64,000 nucleotides of DNA from Steroidobacter gossypii (GCF_016801985.1 NZ_JAEVLS010000001.1:1178001-1242000); one strand, 5' to 3'; shown: positions 33,014-42,526, counted from the stretch's first letter. Notes: generated by a model not told the origin, from the letters alone. Numbers and translations: made by a program.

Positions 33014-34045
33014 ATGCGTTCCGCTCAGCCTGCAGCGGCCCAAACACAGGGATTTGCGGCCAGGGCGCTGTTGTGCCTCGAACTGCTGACCCTGGCGATC
33101 GGCGCGCTGCAGTTCGCCTTCGTGCCCAACTCGGTGAGCCGGCCCATGCTGGCCGCCGCTGCATTGGGCCTGCTCACGGTGAGCGTGCTGTTCGCGCGCA
33201 TCGTGCCTGCTCTACAACGCCCACTTGCTCGCCAGCACAGTATCGATGTCGCTGCGCTGATTGTTTGTATCACTTTGTTTGCTATCGCCACCGGCGCGGC
33301 GCACAGCTTCATCGTGCCGCTTTATCTCATTCCGCTGGTCGGCGCCGCGCTCGCTTTCGGGCGCTGGTGGGTCGTGCTGCTATTGGCGGTGGTGATTGCG
33401 GCGATCGGCTTCCTGCTCGGCGCGCTTACGCCGGACGTTGCAATCGGTGGTCCTGAATTTGGCGTGCAGCTGCTTACCGTGCTGGCTCCCGGCGCGGCGG
33501 TGGCGCTGATCATTGCGGCGTTGATCGAACAAATGCACAGCGCCGTGCAGAGGATCAGCGATCTGGCGTCGACCGATGCGCTCACCGGCCTGTTGAACCT
33601 GCGTTCGTTCGAAGAAATCCTGCATCAGGAACATCGCAAGGCCGAACGGTTCGGCCGGCCGTACACCATCGTCGTGGTGGACGTGGACAACCTCGCTCAC
33701 ATCAACGAAACAATGGGCCACGAAGCGGGCAGCCAGATTCTGGGAGCGGTCGCCGCGGCCATCACTCGTTCCATTCGTGGCTCAGACGTAGCGGCCCGCT
33801 TGGGGGGCGACGAATTCGTGGTGCTGTTGGTCGAAGCGGATTCCGCCATGGGCGGCGCTATTGCCACGCGCATTCGTAACAATGTTTACGCTGGCACGGT
33901 CTCGGTGGCCAATCGGCTGATTCGCGCCAATGTGAATGTGGGGACGGCGAACTTCCCGGAGGATCATCTGTATCCCAAGGAGCTCATGATCCTCGCCGAG
34001 CAGAACATGCAGCAGGATCGCGCCCTGCGTCGCGCACCCGAATGA
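33014..34045 (+). CDS. Membrane-bound diguanylate cyclase (GGDEF)
   Basis: 343 residues. The N-terminal half has about five or six membrane segments (about 18-165) with no periplasmic sensor domain of note. The GGDEF domain (about 185-340) is catalytically complete, with GGDEF at about 269 and an inhibitory I-site RGSD exactly five residues ahead of it. It should make cyclic di-GMP under product inhibition. The short helix between the membrane part and the domain (LIEQMHSAVQRISDLAST) is the usual linker. It directly follows the S41 protease gene. Confidence 0.93.
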   Translation: MRSAQPAAAQTQGFAARALLCLELLTLAIGALQFAFVPNSVSRPMLAAAALGLLTVSVLFARIVPALQRPLARQHSIDVAALIVCITLFAIATGAAHSFIVPLYLIPLVGAALAFGRWWVVLLLAVVIAAIGFLLGALTPDVAIGGPEFGVQLLTVLAPGAAVALIIAALIEQMHSAVQRISDLASTDALTGLLNLRSFEEILHQEHRKAERFGRPYTIVVVDVDNLAHINETMGHEAGSQILGAVAAAITRSIRGSDVAARLGGDEFVVLLVEADSAMGGAIATRIRNNVYAGTVSVANRLIRANVNVGTANFPEDHLYPKELMILAEQNMQQDRALRRAPE

Positions 34046-34061
34046 TGTTTAGAGACGTTCT

Positions 34062-34460
34062 CTACCAGGCGGCGCCGAGCAGGATGGCGCGGACTCCCCA
34101 GATCAGGATGCCGAGGATCATCGAAAGCGTCGGCAGCGCCGTTAGCGCAAATCCAAGCGCGCGGCTCTTCGGATCGCGCACATAGGAAATCGCATAGATC
34201 GCTCGACCCAGCAGCCACACCACGCCCAAAGCCGCTGCCCACAGCGGACTGATGAAGCTGGCGAAGATCCACAGCGCCGGCAGAAAGATCACCAGCTGTT
34301 CCAGGGTGTTCATCTGCACCCGGAAATGGCGCTCGAACACCTCGTTGCCGCTGGTTGCCGGCGCCCGGATACCATAACGCGTGCGCGCCCTCGCGACTCT
34401 GAAGCCGAGCATGAAAAATTGTCCCAAGGCCAGGGCGGTCACGATGGCGACGAACGGCAT
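34062..34460 (-). CDS. MAPEG family membrane protein
   Basis: 132 residues with four hydrophobic helices. The MAPEG signature appears as NEVFERHFRVQMNTLEQLVIFLPALW in two neighbouring stretches (about 38-64), with the conserved Arg and Glu. Members are trimeric membrane glutathione transferases/peroxidases or related eicosanoid-metabolism homologues; the bacterial role is mostly unknown. The stop is 17 bases from the GGDEF stop (convergent). It is divergent from the small membrane protein gene. Confidence 0.85.
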   Translation of the reverse strand: MPFVAIVTALALGQFFMLGFRVARARTRYGIRAPATSGNEVFERHFRVQMNTLEQLVIFLPALWIFASFISPLWAAALGVVWLLGRAIYAISYVRDPKSRALGFALTALPTLSMILGILIWGVRAILLGAAW

Positions 34461-34577
34461 AGCGGTCCCTCATTGAGGATGTTGTCGCTCGACTCCATAT
34501 CGGACGTATCATGCCCGGCGGCGGGTCAGGCGACCGATGACACTAGCTTACTCGCCCCGCGCTACGAGGACCTCAAC

Positions 34578-34952
34578 ATGACCGGATTCTTTTTGCGCGC
34601 CGCTATCGTCGCCCTCGGGCTGTGGCTGGCCACTCAAATTTTCGGCGGGCTGAATTTCGACAGCCCGTTCACGCTACTTGCGGCGGCCGTCCTGCTCGGC
34701 ATCGTCAACGCCATCGTCCGACCGATCGCCGTGATCCTCACCCTGCCGCTCACCTTGCTGTCTCTCGGTTTGTTCCTGCTGGTGATCAACGCCGGCATGC
34801 TTGGCCTGGTGGCGCTGCTGTTGAGCGGCTTCACCATCAGCAGCTTCTGGACCGCCCTCGGCGCTTCTCTGATCGTCAGCATCACCTCGTGGCTCGCCTC
34901 CGGCATGATCGCGAACAGCGGTCGCGTCGAGGTGATTACGATGAAGAAATGA
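34578..34952 (+). CDS. Phage holin family IV-like membrane protein
   Basis: 124 residues with four hydrophobic segments. The pattern GGLNFDSPFTLLAAAVLLGIVNAIVRPI and the PLTLLSLGLFLLVINAG block identify the phage-holin 4 superfamily (also YvlD-like). These are chromosomally encoded membrane proteins and, despite the name, are not evidence for a prophage; no phage gene is nearby. ATG at 34578 is preceded by ACGAGGACCTCAAC. It is followed by a strong hairpin. Confidence 0.85.
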   Translation: MTGFFLRAAIVALGLWLATQIFGGLNFDSPFTLLAAAVLLGIVNAIVRPIAVILTLPLTLLSLGLFLLVINAGMLGLVALLLSGFTISSFWTALGASLIVSITSWLASGMIANSGRVEVITMKK

Positions 34953-34959
34953 ACTTACT

Positions 34960-34987
34960 CCTCAGCCGCGCGAGGGCGCGGCTGAGG
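34960..34987. terminator. 12-bp stem-loop between holin-like and OPT genes
   Basis: CCTCAGCCGCGC (34960-34971) and GCGCGGCTGAGG (34976-34987) form a perfect 12-bp stem with loop GAGG, 8 bases past one stop and 14 bases before the stop of the convergent OPT gene. A bidirectional terminator is likely, although there is no T-run. Confidence 0.7.
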
Positions 34988-35001
34988 GAGAGTATCCGCA
35001 C

Positions 35002-36960
35002 TCAAGCAGTGGGGTTGAGCGCCCCCTGACGGGCGACGCGATACAGGATCCAGCCCATCAAGGCGAATATCGCCAACCCGAACCACTCGATCAGACCCGG
35101 CCCGAAGCGGACAGCTTCAGGCAGCGCGAGCACATCTGACTGACCGGTGGAAACGATCGGAATCGCGATAAGAATTCCCATCAGCGCTTCACCCGTGATC
35201 AATCCGGCCGAGAACAACACACCCTTACGGTGAACGCGTTCCGCCGCAGCGGGATCGTTGTGGACGCCAGCCGCGCGCTCGACCAGATGCGCCAGCAGAC
35301 CGCCAAGGAAAATGGGCACAGTGAGGTCGAGCGGCAAATAGATACCGACGGCAGCTGCGAGCACCGGCGTCCGAAACGTCGCGCCACGCTTCTTCAGGAT
35401 CTCATCGCAGATGATGATGGCCGCGCCAATGGCGACGCCGATCCAAATCAGATCCCAGGGCAGCTCCCCACCAAACAAGCCCTTGGCCACCGAGGCCATC
35501 AACGTAGCCTGCGGCGCCAGCAAAGGCTCGGGATGCTCCGGCGTGGGAACGCCAATGCCGTAAGCCTTGGCCAGCAGGTTGAGCACCGGCGCCATGACAA
35601 GCGCGCACGACATCGCGCCGATAGCCAACATCACCTGCTGACGCCACGGCGTCGCGCCGACTATGTAACCGCACTTGAGATCCTGCAGATTGTCGCCGGC
35701 CACCGCAGCCGCACAGCAAACAACAGCACCGATCACGATGGCGGCTACCGGCCCCAGCGGTGCATTGCTCCCCATCAGCACCGCCAGCACCAGCGAAGCA
35801 AACAAAATCGTGCCGATGGTGATGCCCGAGACCGGATTGTTCGACGAGCCCACCAGGCCCGCCATGTATGCCGACACCGAGCTGAACAGAAAGCCGGCGA
35901 CGATCATGATGATGGTCATGGGCACCGACACGCCGAAGTCTTGCACGATGGCGTGATACAGACCGGCCAGCGGCAGGGTGAAGGCGATCAGACCCACCAG
36001 CACCGCCTTCATCGGCAGATCTCGTTCAGTTTCGGCGACAACCTTCGCCGCACCAGCGCGCGCCGCTTCCAAACCGCTGCGCACGCCCGACATCAATGAA
36101 CTGCGTAACGAGATCAGCGTCCACACGCCACCAACGAGCATCGCGCCGACGCCGAGATAACGAATCTCCGCGCTCCAGATCGCACCGGCCGCATCTTCGG
36201 CGCTCGCGCCAGCCAGTCGCGCAGCGAGGTCGGGATTCCCGTCGAGGAAGAAAGCGCTGTAAATCGGAATGGCAATGTTCCAAGACAGGATGCCGCCACC
36301 CACGACCACGATGCCGATGTTCAAGCCGACGATGTAACCCACACCGAGCAGCGCCGGCGACAGGTTGGTACCCATGTACGCAATGCCTTTGCCCACGAAG
36401 CTGCCGAACGCCGCCGAATCCGGCACCAGTCGCAGGCCGCTAGCAGCAATCAGCTTGCCGAGGCCGCCGATTCCCGACGCCGCGGCCAGCACACGAATGC
36501 CGCTCGCCGGATTCTCACCGGCTTTCAACACTTCAGCCGCGGCCTTGCCTTCTGGGAACGCGAGCTGCTGATCCACGATCAGGGAACGACGCAACGGCAC
36601 CGAGAACAGCACACCGAGTACGCCACCGAGACCGGCAATCGCCAGCACCCACCAGTATTTGAAATCGGTCCAGTGGCCGAGGATCACCAGCGCCGGCACG
36701 GTAAAGATCACACCGGCGGCGATGGACGACCCGGCCGAAGCACCGGTCTGAACGATGTTGTTCTCGAGGATGTGACCGCCACCGAGCAGACGTAACACGG
36801 CCATCGAGACCACCGCGGCAGGAATCGCCGTGGCGATCGTGAGGCCCGCGAAAAGGCCCAGGTACGTGTTGGCAGCCGCGAGAATCATCGCGAGCACGAT
36901 CGACAAAATGATGGCGCGCGCAGTCAGCTGCGGCGCCGCTTGAGTCGCAGGTGTGTTCAT
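35002..36960 (-). CDS. OPT family oligopeptide transporter
   Basis: 652 residues with about 15 hydrophobic segments. The OPT superfamily features include AANTYLGLFAGLTIATAIPAAVV near the N-terminus and GGHILENNIVQTGASAGSS. It should import short peptides (or metal-chelate peptides) with protons across the inner membrane. ATG at 36960 is 4 bases after the M2 peptidase stop, so it is the last gene of the POT-M2-OPT operon. Confidence 0.93.
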   Translation of the reverse strand: MNTPATQAAPQLTARAIILSIVLAMILAAANTYLGLFAGLTIATAIPAAVVSMAVLRLLGGGHILENNIVQTGASAGSSIAAGVIFTVPALVILGHWTDFKYWWVLAIAGLGGVLGVLFSVPLRRSLIVDQQLAFPEGKAAAEVLKAGENPASGIRVLAAASGIGGLGKLIAASGLRLVPDSAAFGSFVGKGIAYMGTNLSPALLGVGYIVGLNIGIVVVGGGILSWNIAIPIYSAFFLDGNPDLAARLAGASAEDAAGAIWSAEIRYLGVGAMLVGGVWTLISLRSSLMSGVRSGLEAARAGAAKVVAETERDLPMKAVLVGLIAFTLPLAGLYHAIVQDFGVSVPMTIIMIVAGFLFSSVSAYMAGLVGSSNNPVSGITIGTILFASLVLAVLMGSNAPLGPVAAIVIGAVVCCAAAVAGDNLQDLKCGYIVGATPWRQQVMLAIGAMSCALVMAPVLNLLAKAYGIGVPTPEHPEPLLAPQATLMASVAKGLFGGELPWDLIWIGVAIGAAIIICDEILKKRGATFRTPVLAAAVGIYLPLDLTVPIFLGGLLAHLVERAAGVHNDPAAAERVHRKGVLFSAGLITGEALMGILIAIPIVSTGQSDVLALPEAVRFGPGLIEWFGLAIFALMGWILYRVARQGALNPTA

Positions 36961-36964
36961 TGGA

Positions 36965-38782
36965 TTACCAGCCGCAGCTTTGGCCCTTGTTCTGTTCTTC
37001 CAGCCACGCGAGCAGCGGCGCGAAATATTCCGTAATCGCCGAAGCATCCATTTCGCGAGTGCCCGTCAACTTCTCCAGCGTGTCCTGCCACGGCTGGCTC
37101 TGGCCCAACGCCAGCATGTCACGGAAGCGCTGACCGGCTTCCTTGTTGTCGTAGATCGAGCATTCGTGCAGCGGGCCCTGGAAACCGGCCGCCTGACACA
37201 AAGCGCGATGGAACTGGAACTGCAGGATGTACGACAGGAAATAACGCGTGTACGGCGTGTTCGCAGGAATGTGATATTTCGCACCCGGATCGAAATCCTC
37301 TTCCGTGCGCGCAACGGGAGCCGCCACGCCTTGATACGTCTCGCGTAGTTTCCACCACGCCGCGTTGTATTCCTCCGGCTTGATCTCGCCCGCGAACACT
37401 TTCCAGCGCCACTCGTCGATCAGCTTGCCGAACGGCAGGAACGCCAGCTTGTCGAGCGCCAGGCGCATCTGCTGATTGATGGTCGCCTCGTTGCTGGGCT
37501 TCACCGCACCCGCCAGGCCGATCCGGTGCAGATACGCCGGCGTCATCGACAGATTCACCGTATCGCCGATGGCTTCATGGAAACCGTCGTGCGCGCCGCT
37601 TTGGAACAGGTACGGCTGATCCTTGTACGAAAGGTAATAAAACACGTGCCCAAGCTCGTGATACACCGTCATCAGATGTTCCTGAGTCGGCTCGATGCAC
37701 TGTTTGATGCGAACGTCCTCGTTGCCATCCATGTGCCACGCGCTGGCGTGACATTGCACGTCGCGGTCACGCGGCTTGGCCAGCAGGGAACGTTCCCAGA
37801 ACGTCTGCGGCAGCTTGGGGAACCCCAGAGAAACATAGAAGTTCTCGGCCGATTGCGTGATCCGCACCGGATCGTATTTTTGTTTCTCGAGCGCGGCAGT
37901 GACGTTCATGTCCGTGGCGCCGGGATAAGGCTCGACCAGCGGATAGATCTCGCCCCACTGTTGCGCCCACATGTTGCCGAGCAATTGCGCGGGAATCGGT
38001 TTGCCGGCCGGGACGCGCTGCTCGCCATAGGTCTTCTGCAGCTTGCCACGCACGTAACAATGCAATGAGCCGTACAGCGGCTTTACCTGATCCCACAGTC
38101 GCGATGCTTCTTTGGTGAACTCATCCGGCGGCATGTCGTAATTCGAGCGCCACATGGCGCCGAGATTGTCGAAGCCCAACTCGCGCGCGCCTTCATTCGC
38201 CAGCTCGACGAAACGCACGTAGTCCTTGCGAATCGGACGGGCGGTCGAATGCCAGCCGGTCCACGCTTCGGTGAGCTCGTCGTAGTTGCGGCTCCTGGCG
38301 AGGATGTCGGTCAGCTCAGTCTGGTCCTTACAGGACTCCGGTCCCTTGGGGCAGTACTTTGCAGCGCCGTACATACCCTCCATCTTCGACGTGAGCGCGG
38401 CAAGCTCCGCGCGCTTGGTCGCGTCTGTGGGCGCGGGCGCGGAGACGCCGAGTTTCAGCAACTGAATTGCGCGTGCGGCGGTCGGGTTCAGCTGCTCCGG
38501 CTTGTATGCTTTTGCCCGCTCGACCGCGCCGCTGAAGTATTCCAGCACGCGCTCGTTGGCCTTGGCATTCAAGAACTCCGTATCGGGATTGATGAAGGTC
38601 GCGTAAGCGTAGGCAGCCGCTGCCGCCTCGCGCGACAACTCCGCCAGTTCGCTGTTGAGTTGTTCCACGAATGCATCGGCGTTCTCAGCTTGAGTCGCCG
38701 CGGGCTCGGTCTTGCGCTCACAGCCGGCCACCGCAAGCACGGCCGCTACCGCCGTCGTCAGTCGCACGCAACGTCGAATCAT
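36965..38782 (-). CDS. M2 family dipeptidyl carboxypeptidase lipoprotein (ACE-like)
   Basis: 605 residues. ATG at 38782 has GGAGAG upstream and gives a lipobox LAVAGC (lipidated Cys21). The zinc site HELGH (375-379) and the distal Glu403 in FHEAIGD match angiotensin-converting-enzyme family M2. The enzyme should release dipeptides from the C-terminus of peptides at the outer membrane or periplasm. Neighbouring POT and OPT carriers would take up the products. The stop is 4 bases before OPT; POT precedes with a 21-base gap. Bacterial M2 enzymes are known from Xanthomonadales. Confidence 0.95.
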   Translation of the reverse strand: MIRRCVRLTTAVAAVLAVAGCERKTEPAATQAENADAFVEQLNSELAELSREAAAAAYAYATFINPDTEFLNAKANERVLEYFSGAVERAKAYKPEQLNPTAARAIQLLKLGVSAPAPTDATKRAELAALTSKMEGMYGAAKYCPKGPESCKDQTELTDILARSRNYDELTEAWTGWHSTARPIRKDYVRFVELANEGARELGFDNLGAMWRSNYDMPPDEFTKEASRLWDQVKPLYGSLHCYVRGKLQKTYGEQRVPAGKPIPAQLLGNMWAQQWGEIYPLVEPYPGATDMNVTAALEKQKYDPVRITQSAENFYVSLGFPKLPQTFWERSLLAKPRDRDVQCHASAWHMDGNEDVRIKQCIEPTQEHLMTVYHELGHVFYYLSYKDQPYLFQSGAHDGFHEAIGDTVNLSMTPAYLHRIGLAGAVKPSNEATINQQMRLALDKLAFLPFGKLIDEWRWKVFAGEIKPEEYNAAWWKLRETYQGVAAPVARTEEDFDPGAKYHIPANTPYTRYFLSYILQFQFHRALCQAAGFQGPLHECSIYDNKEAGQRFRDMLALGQSQPWQDTLEKLTGTREMDASAITEYFAPLLAWLEEQNKGQSCGW

Positions 38783-38803
38783 GATTCTCTCCATGCGAGC
38801 CGA

Positions 38804-40282
38804 CTATTTAACGCCTGCCATCATCTTGCGAATGAACGGCGTCAGCACCAGCAGTACCACGCCGGCGATGAAGCCCCACCAGAACAGATACAGGAACTGG
38901 CCCGGCATGCCGGGCAGGTTGTTCGGATCGATCTCGCCCGCGAACTGACCCGCAAGGTTGTTGCCAAGCGCGGTGGCCAGGAACCACAGGCCCATCACCT
39001 GGCCGACGAAGCGCGCCGGCGCGAGCTTGGTCATCGAGCTCAGGCCCACCGGGCTCAGGCACAGCTCGCCGAATGTATGCAGCAGATAGGTGAGGATCAG
39101 CCAGGTCGGCATCACCATCTCGCCGGCGACCACGTAACGCGCAGCCATGAACATCACCAGAAAGCCGAAGCCCATCAGGATCAGACCGACGGCGAATTTC
39201 GCCGGCGCCGAGGGATCCAGGTTGCGCCGGCCCAGGTTCACCCAGATCGCGGCGAACACCGGTGCGAACAGGATGATGAACATCGGGTTCACCGCTTGCA
39301 GCACGCCGGCGGGCATGTCCCAGCCGAACACGTTGCGATCGGTGTGACGATCGGCGAACAGATTGAACGAAGCGCCGGCCTGCTCGAAGCCGGCCCAGAA
39401 CATGGCGCACGCGATGAACAGCGCGATCATCGCGACCACGCGCTTGCGCTCGTCGGTTTCGAGGCCGGCGAAAAACAGCAGATAAGCGAAGTAGCCCGCG
39501 GCCAGCGCGACCAGCGCCCAGTTCAGGCCTTCGGAAATGACGACGGGATCGGGCTGCATGTAGCCGAGCAATGCCGCCGCCATCAGCACCACCACGACCA
39601 CGACGAAGCCGATGACCGGCGTCCAACTCGCGGGCTGACCCATGGGCACCACGCCCGAGGTGCCGAGATAATGTTTGGTGACCTGGAACTGCACCAGACC
39701 CAACAGCATGCCAATGGCGGGCAGGGCGAAGCCCGCGTTCCAGCCGAGCTCCTGCGCGGCGATCGGCACCAGCAGCGAGCCGAGGAAGGCGCCGGTGTTG
39801 ATGCCCATGTAAAAGATGGAGAAGCCCGCATCGCGTCGCGAGCCGCCTTCCGGATACAGCTGCGCGACGATGGCGCTGATATTCGGCTTCAACAAGCCGA
39901 CGCCGAGCACGATCACCATCAGGCCGATGAAGAACAGCTGCGTGTTGCCGGTGGCGAGGCAGCCGTTGCCGAGCATGATCATCACGCCGCCCCAGAACAC
40001 CGCGCGCTGCTGGCCGATCAGCCGGTCGGCGATCCAGCCGCCGAGCAGGGACAACAGATACGTGCCGGAAATGTACAGACCATAGATGGCGCTGGCGGTG
40101 CGATCGTCCAGCCCGAGCCCGCCGTTGGCGATGGCCGCGGTCATGAACAGCACCAGAATGGCCCGCATGCCGTAGTACGTGAATCGCTCGAACGCTTCGG
40201 TGAAGAACAAGGTCATCAGTCCACGCGGATGACCGAAGACCTGCGGTCCGTGCGTGGAATCGCGCTCGATGCTTTCATTCAT
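38804..40282 (-). CDS. POT/PTR family proton-dependent peptide transporter
   Basis: 492 residues with about 14 hydrophobic segments. It has the POT signature GHPRGLMTLFFTEAFERFTYYGMRA with the ExxERF-type proton/peptide motif, and GGWIADRLIGQ. Members import di- and tripeptides. ATG giving MNESIERDS is preferred; GTG 54 bases upstream is the alternative. It is the first gene of the POT-M2-OPT operon, and lies downstream of tatC with a 218-base gap. Confidence 0.93.
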   Translation of the reverse strand: MNESIERDSTHGPQVFGHPRGLMTLFFTEAFERFTYYGMRAILVLFMTAAIANGGLGLDDRTASAIYGLYISGTYLLSLLGGWIADRLIGQQRAVFWGGVMIMLGNGCLATGNTQLFFIGLMVIVLGVGLLKPNISAIVAQLYPEGGSRRDAGFSIFYMGINTGAFLGSLLVPIAAQELGWNAGFALPAIGMLLGLVQFQVTKHYLGTSGVVPMGQPASWTPVIGFVVVVVVLMAAALLGYMQPDPVVISEGLNWALVALAAGYFAYLLFFAGLETDERKRVVAMIALFIACAMFWAGFEQAGASFNLFADRHTDRNVFGWDMPAGVLQAVNPMFIILFAPVFAAIWVNLGRRNLDPSAPAKFAVGLILMGFGFLVMFMAARYVVAGEMVMPTWLILTYLLHTFGELCLSPVGLSSMTKLAPARFVGQVMGLWFLATALGNNLAGQFAGEIDPNNLPGMPGQFLYLFWWGFIAGVVLLVLTPFIRKMMAGVK

Positions 40283-40469
40283 ACGGGAAGAGTCCCTGCT
40301 GCGGCTCGAGATTTGAGCGGCTGTTGTTATGGACACGCCGCGAGCCGTCCCGGACGCGGGGACGGACAGAACCGGCGCGGGCTGTCAGACATGACAAACG
40401 TCATGGAGGCGCAGTCTCACCGAAGAATGCGCCGCGGGGCAAGCTTAAGAGCTCTCGGCAGCACGGTTT

Positions 40470-40491
40470 AACCTCGGTGTATACCGAGGTT
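40470..40491. terminator. Stem-loop after tatC
   Basis: AACCTCGGT (40470-40478) and ACCGAGGTT (40483-40491) form a perfect 9-bp stem with loop GTAT, 10 bases beyond the tatC stop on the minus strand. It probably ends the tatABC transcript ahead of the POT operon, though no T-run follows. Confidence 0.55.
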
Positions 40492-40500
40492 CGAGCCGCT

Positions 40501-41265
40501 TCAGGCCGCGGCCGACTCGCCGTTTTTCTGCCGCTGCCTCAGTAGCAAACGCGAGCCCAGGATGCCGATTTCGTACAGCAGGTACATCGGCAACGCCATC
40601 ATGGTCTGCGAGATCGCATCCGGCGGTGTGAGGAATGCGGCGACCACGAAGATCCCGAGCACCACGTAACCACGGTTCTTGCCCATCGCTTCGACGCTGA
40701 CCATGCCGGTCGAGGCCAGCAACACGGTCGCGACCGGAATCTCGAACGCCACGCCGAATGCGAAAAACAGCAGCAGGACGAAGTCCAGATAGTTCTGCAT
40801 GTCCGTCATCATTTGCACGCCGGCCGGTGCCGCCATGGTCAGGAAGGCGAACATCGCGGGGAACACGACGAAGTAGGCAAACGCCACGCCGCAGTAAAAC
40901 AGCACGATGCTCGACAGCACCAGCGGCACGGCGAAGCGCTTTTCGTGGCGATACAAGCCAGGCGCGACGAATGCCCACGCTTGATAGAGCACATAAGGCA
41001 TCGCGATGAACAACGCGATGAACAGCGCGAGCTTCAACGGTGCGAGCACCGGCGACACCACGCTGGTGGCAATCATCGACGTGCCGGCCGGCATTCTCGC
41101 GATCAGCGGGGTCGCGACCAGCGTGAACAGCTTGTTGGAGAACACCGCGCACGGAACAAACATGACGGCGACGGCAATCACGGCACGCAGCAACCGGTCG
41201 CGCAATTCGACCAGATGCGAAATCAGCGAGCCTTCGGCTAAATCTTCGCGCTCCTCAGCACTCAT
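40501..41265 (-). CDS. tatC: Twin-arginine translocase subunit TatC
   Basis: 254 residues with six hydrophobic segments. It has the family segments LISHLVELRDRLLR, PLKLALFIALFIAMPYVLYQAWAFVAPGLY and FGVAFEIPVATVLLASTGMV. TatC is the receptor for twin-arginine signals in the inner membrane. ATG at 41265 gives MSAEERED; a GTG at 41277 overlapping the tatB stop (GTGA) is the alternative. It completes tatABC. At least one likely Tat substrate (the hydrolase at 2714-3562) is in the window. Confidence 0.96.
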   Translation of the reverse strand: MSAEEREDLAEGSLISHLVELRDRLLRAVIAVAVMFVPCAVFSNKLFTLVATPLIARMPAGTSMIATSVVSPVLAPLKLALFIALFIAMPYVLYQAWAFVAPGLYRHEKRFAVPLVLSSIVLFYCGVAFAYFVVFPAMFAFLTMAAPAGVQMMTDMQNYLDFVLLLFFAFGVAFEIPVATVLLASTGMVSVEAMGKNRGYVVLGIFVVAAFLTPPDAISQTMMALPMYLLYEIGILGSRLLLRQRQKNGESAAA

Positions 41266-41273
41266 GCGCGAAC

Positions 41274-41699
41274 TCACTTGACCGCTTTGTCGGGAGGCGT
41301 CTCGGCTGCCGATTGAGGCGGCGGCTCCATCCCTGAAACCATGGTCTGCAGATCGAGTCCGGAAGCATTGTGGGGTGTGTCGCTGGCGGCAGGTTGCTCG
41401 CTCGTCGCGGCGGGAGCCGAATCAGTGGCCTCGGCGGTCTGGGTCGGCGACGGTTCGTCGGTCGGCGCAGTCGAGGCGGGTTCGCTGGTGGAGGGCGGCG
41501 CCTGCATGGGCCGTGACTTGGTCATCTCATCGAGCGTGACTTCCTGTTCCAGCTGGGTGCGCAGCTGGCGAGCCATGGCCCGGGCACGGCCAGTCCAGCG
41601 GCCGACCTTCTCGGCCAGGCCGGGCAGCTTTTCAGGCCCCAGCACCAATAGCGCCAGGCCCATGATCAGTACGATCTCGGTGAAACCGACTTCGAACAT
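41274..41699 (-). CDS. tatB: Sec-independent protein translocase TatB
   Basis: 141 residues. The N-terminal membrane helix with MFEVGFTEIVLIMGLALLVLGPEKLP is diagnostic (Glu8, GPEKLP hinge). An amphipathic helix follows, and the tail from about residue 60 is rich in Pro, Thr, Ser and Ala, longer than needed for function. TatB works with TatC at the receptor complex. It starts 21 bases after the tatA stop. Confidence 0.95.
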   Translation of the reverse strand: MFEVGFTEIVLIMGLALLVLGPEKLPGLAEKVGRWTGRARAMARQLRTQLEQEVTLDEMTKSRPMQAPPSTSEPASTAPTDEPSPTQTAEATDSAPAATSEQPAASDTPHNASGLDLQTMVSGMEPPPQSAAETPPDKAVK

Positions 41700-41720
41700 C
41701 GGGACGCTTCGATCAGAGCA

Positions 41721-41951
41721 TCAAGCGTTGGAGGACTTGCTGCCGGTCTTGTCCGCGGTGGTATTGAAGTCTGCGTCCTTCTGGGGCGAGTTGAGCTGCT
41801 GCGTCTCCTTGTCGTCCTCGGCGTCCATGGCTTTCCGGAAGCCCTTGACCGCGCCACCCAGATCCGAGCCGATCGTCTTCAACCGCTTGGCGCCGAAGAT
41901 CAGCAGCGCAATGGCGAGGATGATCAGAAGTTCTTTGAAACCGATGCCCAT
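41721..41951 (-). CDS. tatA: Sec-independent protein translocase TatA
   Basis: 76 residues. The start [28 protein letters not shown] shows the membrane helix, FGxK hinge and basic amphipathic helix of TatA. It polymerises to form the translocation pore. The C-terminal tail is polar. It precedes tatB by 21 bases and follows dtd by 122 bases. Confidence 0.96.
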   Translation of the reverse strand: MGIGFKELLIILAIALLIFGAKRLKTIGSDLGGAVKGFRKAMDAEDDKETQQLNSPQKDADFNTTADKTGSKSSNA

Positions 41952-42073
41952 TCCACTCTCCCGCTTCGCAAAGCCGCCGGATCATACGCCAAAAGCAGGT
42001 AACGACGTGGCGGCGGAACTGGAAAACTCTAGCCTTATCCTGCGAAAAAAGCCTGCTGGCTCGACCTGACCGG

Positions 42074-42526
42074 TCAGTTCTGGCCCGGCGGCACCTGCAA
42101 CCAGAAAGTCACCGGCCCGTCGTTGGTCAGGCTGACCTGCATGTTGGCGCCAAACTCTCCGGTTTGGACCGCGCCCAGCCGCGCACGTGCCCGCTGCACC
42201 AGATAATCGAACAATCGCCGGCCTTCCTCGGGGGCGGCCGCCGGGCTGAAGCCGGGCCGGGTGCCACTACGCGTATCCGCCGCCAGTGTGAATTGCGAGA
42301 CCAGCATTAGCTGTCCGCCAATGTCCTGCAGACTGCGATTCATTCGCCCTTCGGCATCGGGGAAAACGCGGTAGGTGCATAGCCGTTCCAGCAGCCGGTC
42401 GGCCTGCGCTTCGCTGTCGCCGCGCTCCACGCCCACCAAAACCAGCAGTCCAGCCTGGATCGCTCCGACCTGGTGGCCGGAGACATGCACTTCGGCGTGA
42501 GTGACGCGCTGGAGCAGGCCGATCAT
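42074..42526 (-). CDS. dtd: D-aminoacyl-tRNA deacylase
   Basis: 150 residues. Motifs [17 protein letters not shown] and NDGPVTFWL (the Gly-cisPro substrate pocket) identify DTD. It frees tRNA from D-amino acids and from glycine mischarged on tRNA-Ala. ATG at 42526 ([13 protein letters not shown]) matches the family; an open frame continues upstream without homology. It sits upstream of tatABC on the same strand. Confidence 0.95.
   Translation of the reverse strand: MIGLLQRVTHAEVHVSGHQVGAIQAGLLVLVGVERGDSEAQADRLLERLCTYRVFPDAEGRMNRSLQDIGGQLMLVSQFTLAADTRSGTRPGFSPAAAPEEGRRLFDYLVQRARARLGAVQTGEFGANMQVSLTNDGPVTFWLQVPPGQN

Noticed and set aside
34578-34952. Holin-like gene as a sign of prophage
   Set aside because: The family is common in chromosomes and no phage gene lies nearby.
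40382-40397. LexA-like CTGT-N8-ACAA
   Set aside because: It has one mismatch in the essential ends, and the neighbouring genes are not SOS genes; the embedded TGTCA dyad is the better description.
38249-40471. 740-codon rightward frame over the peptidase and POT genes
   Set aside because: It crosses two well-supported genes on the other strand and has the same His/Arg-rich shadow composition.
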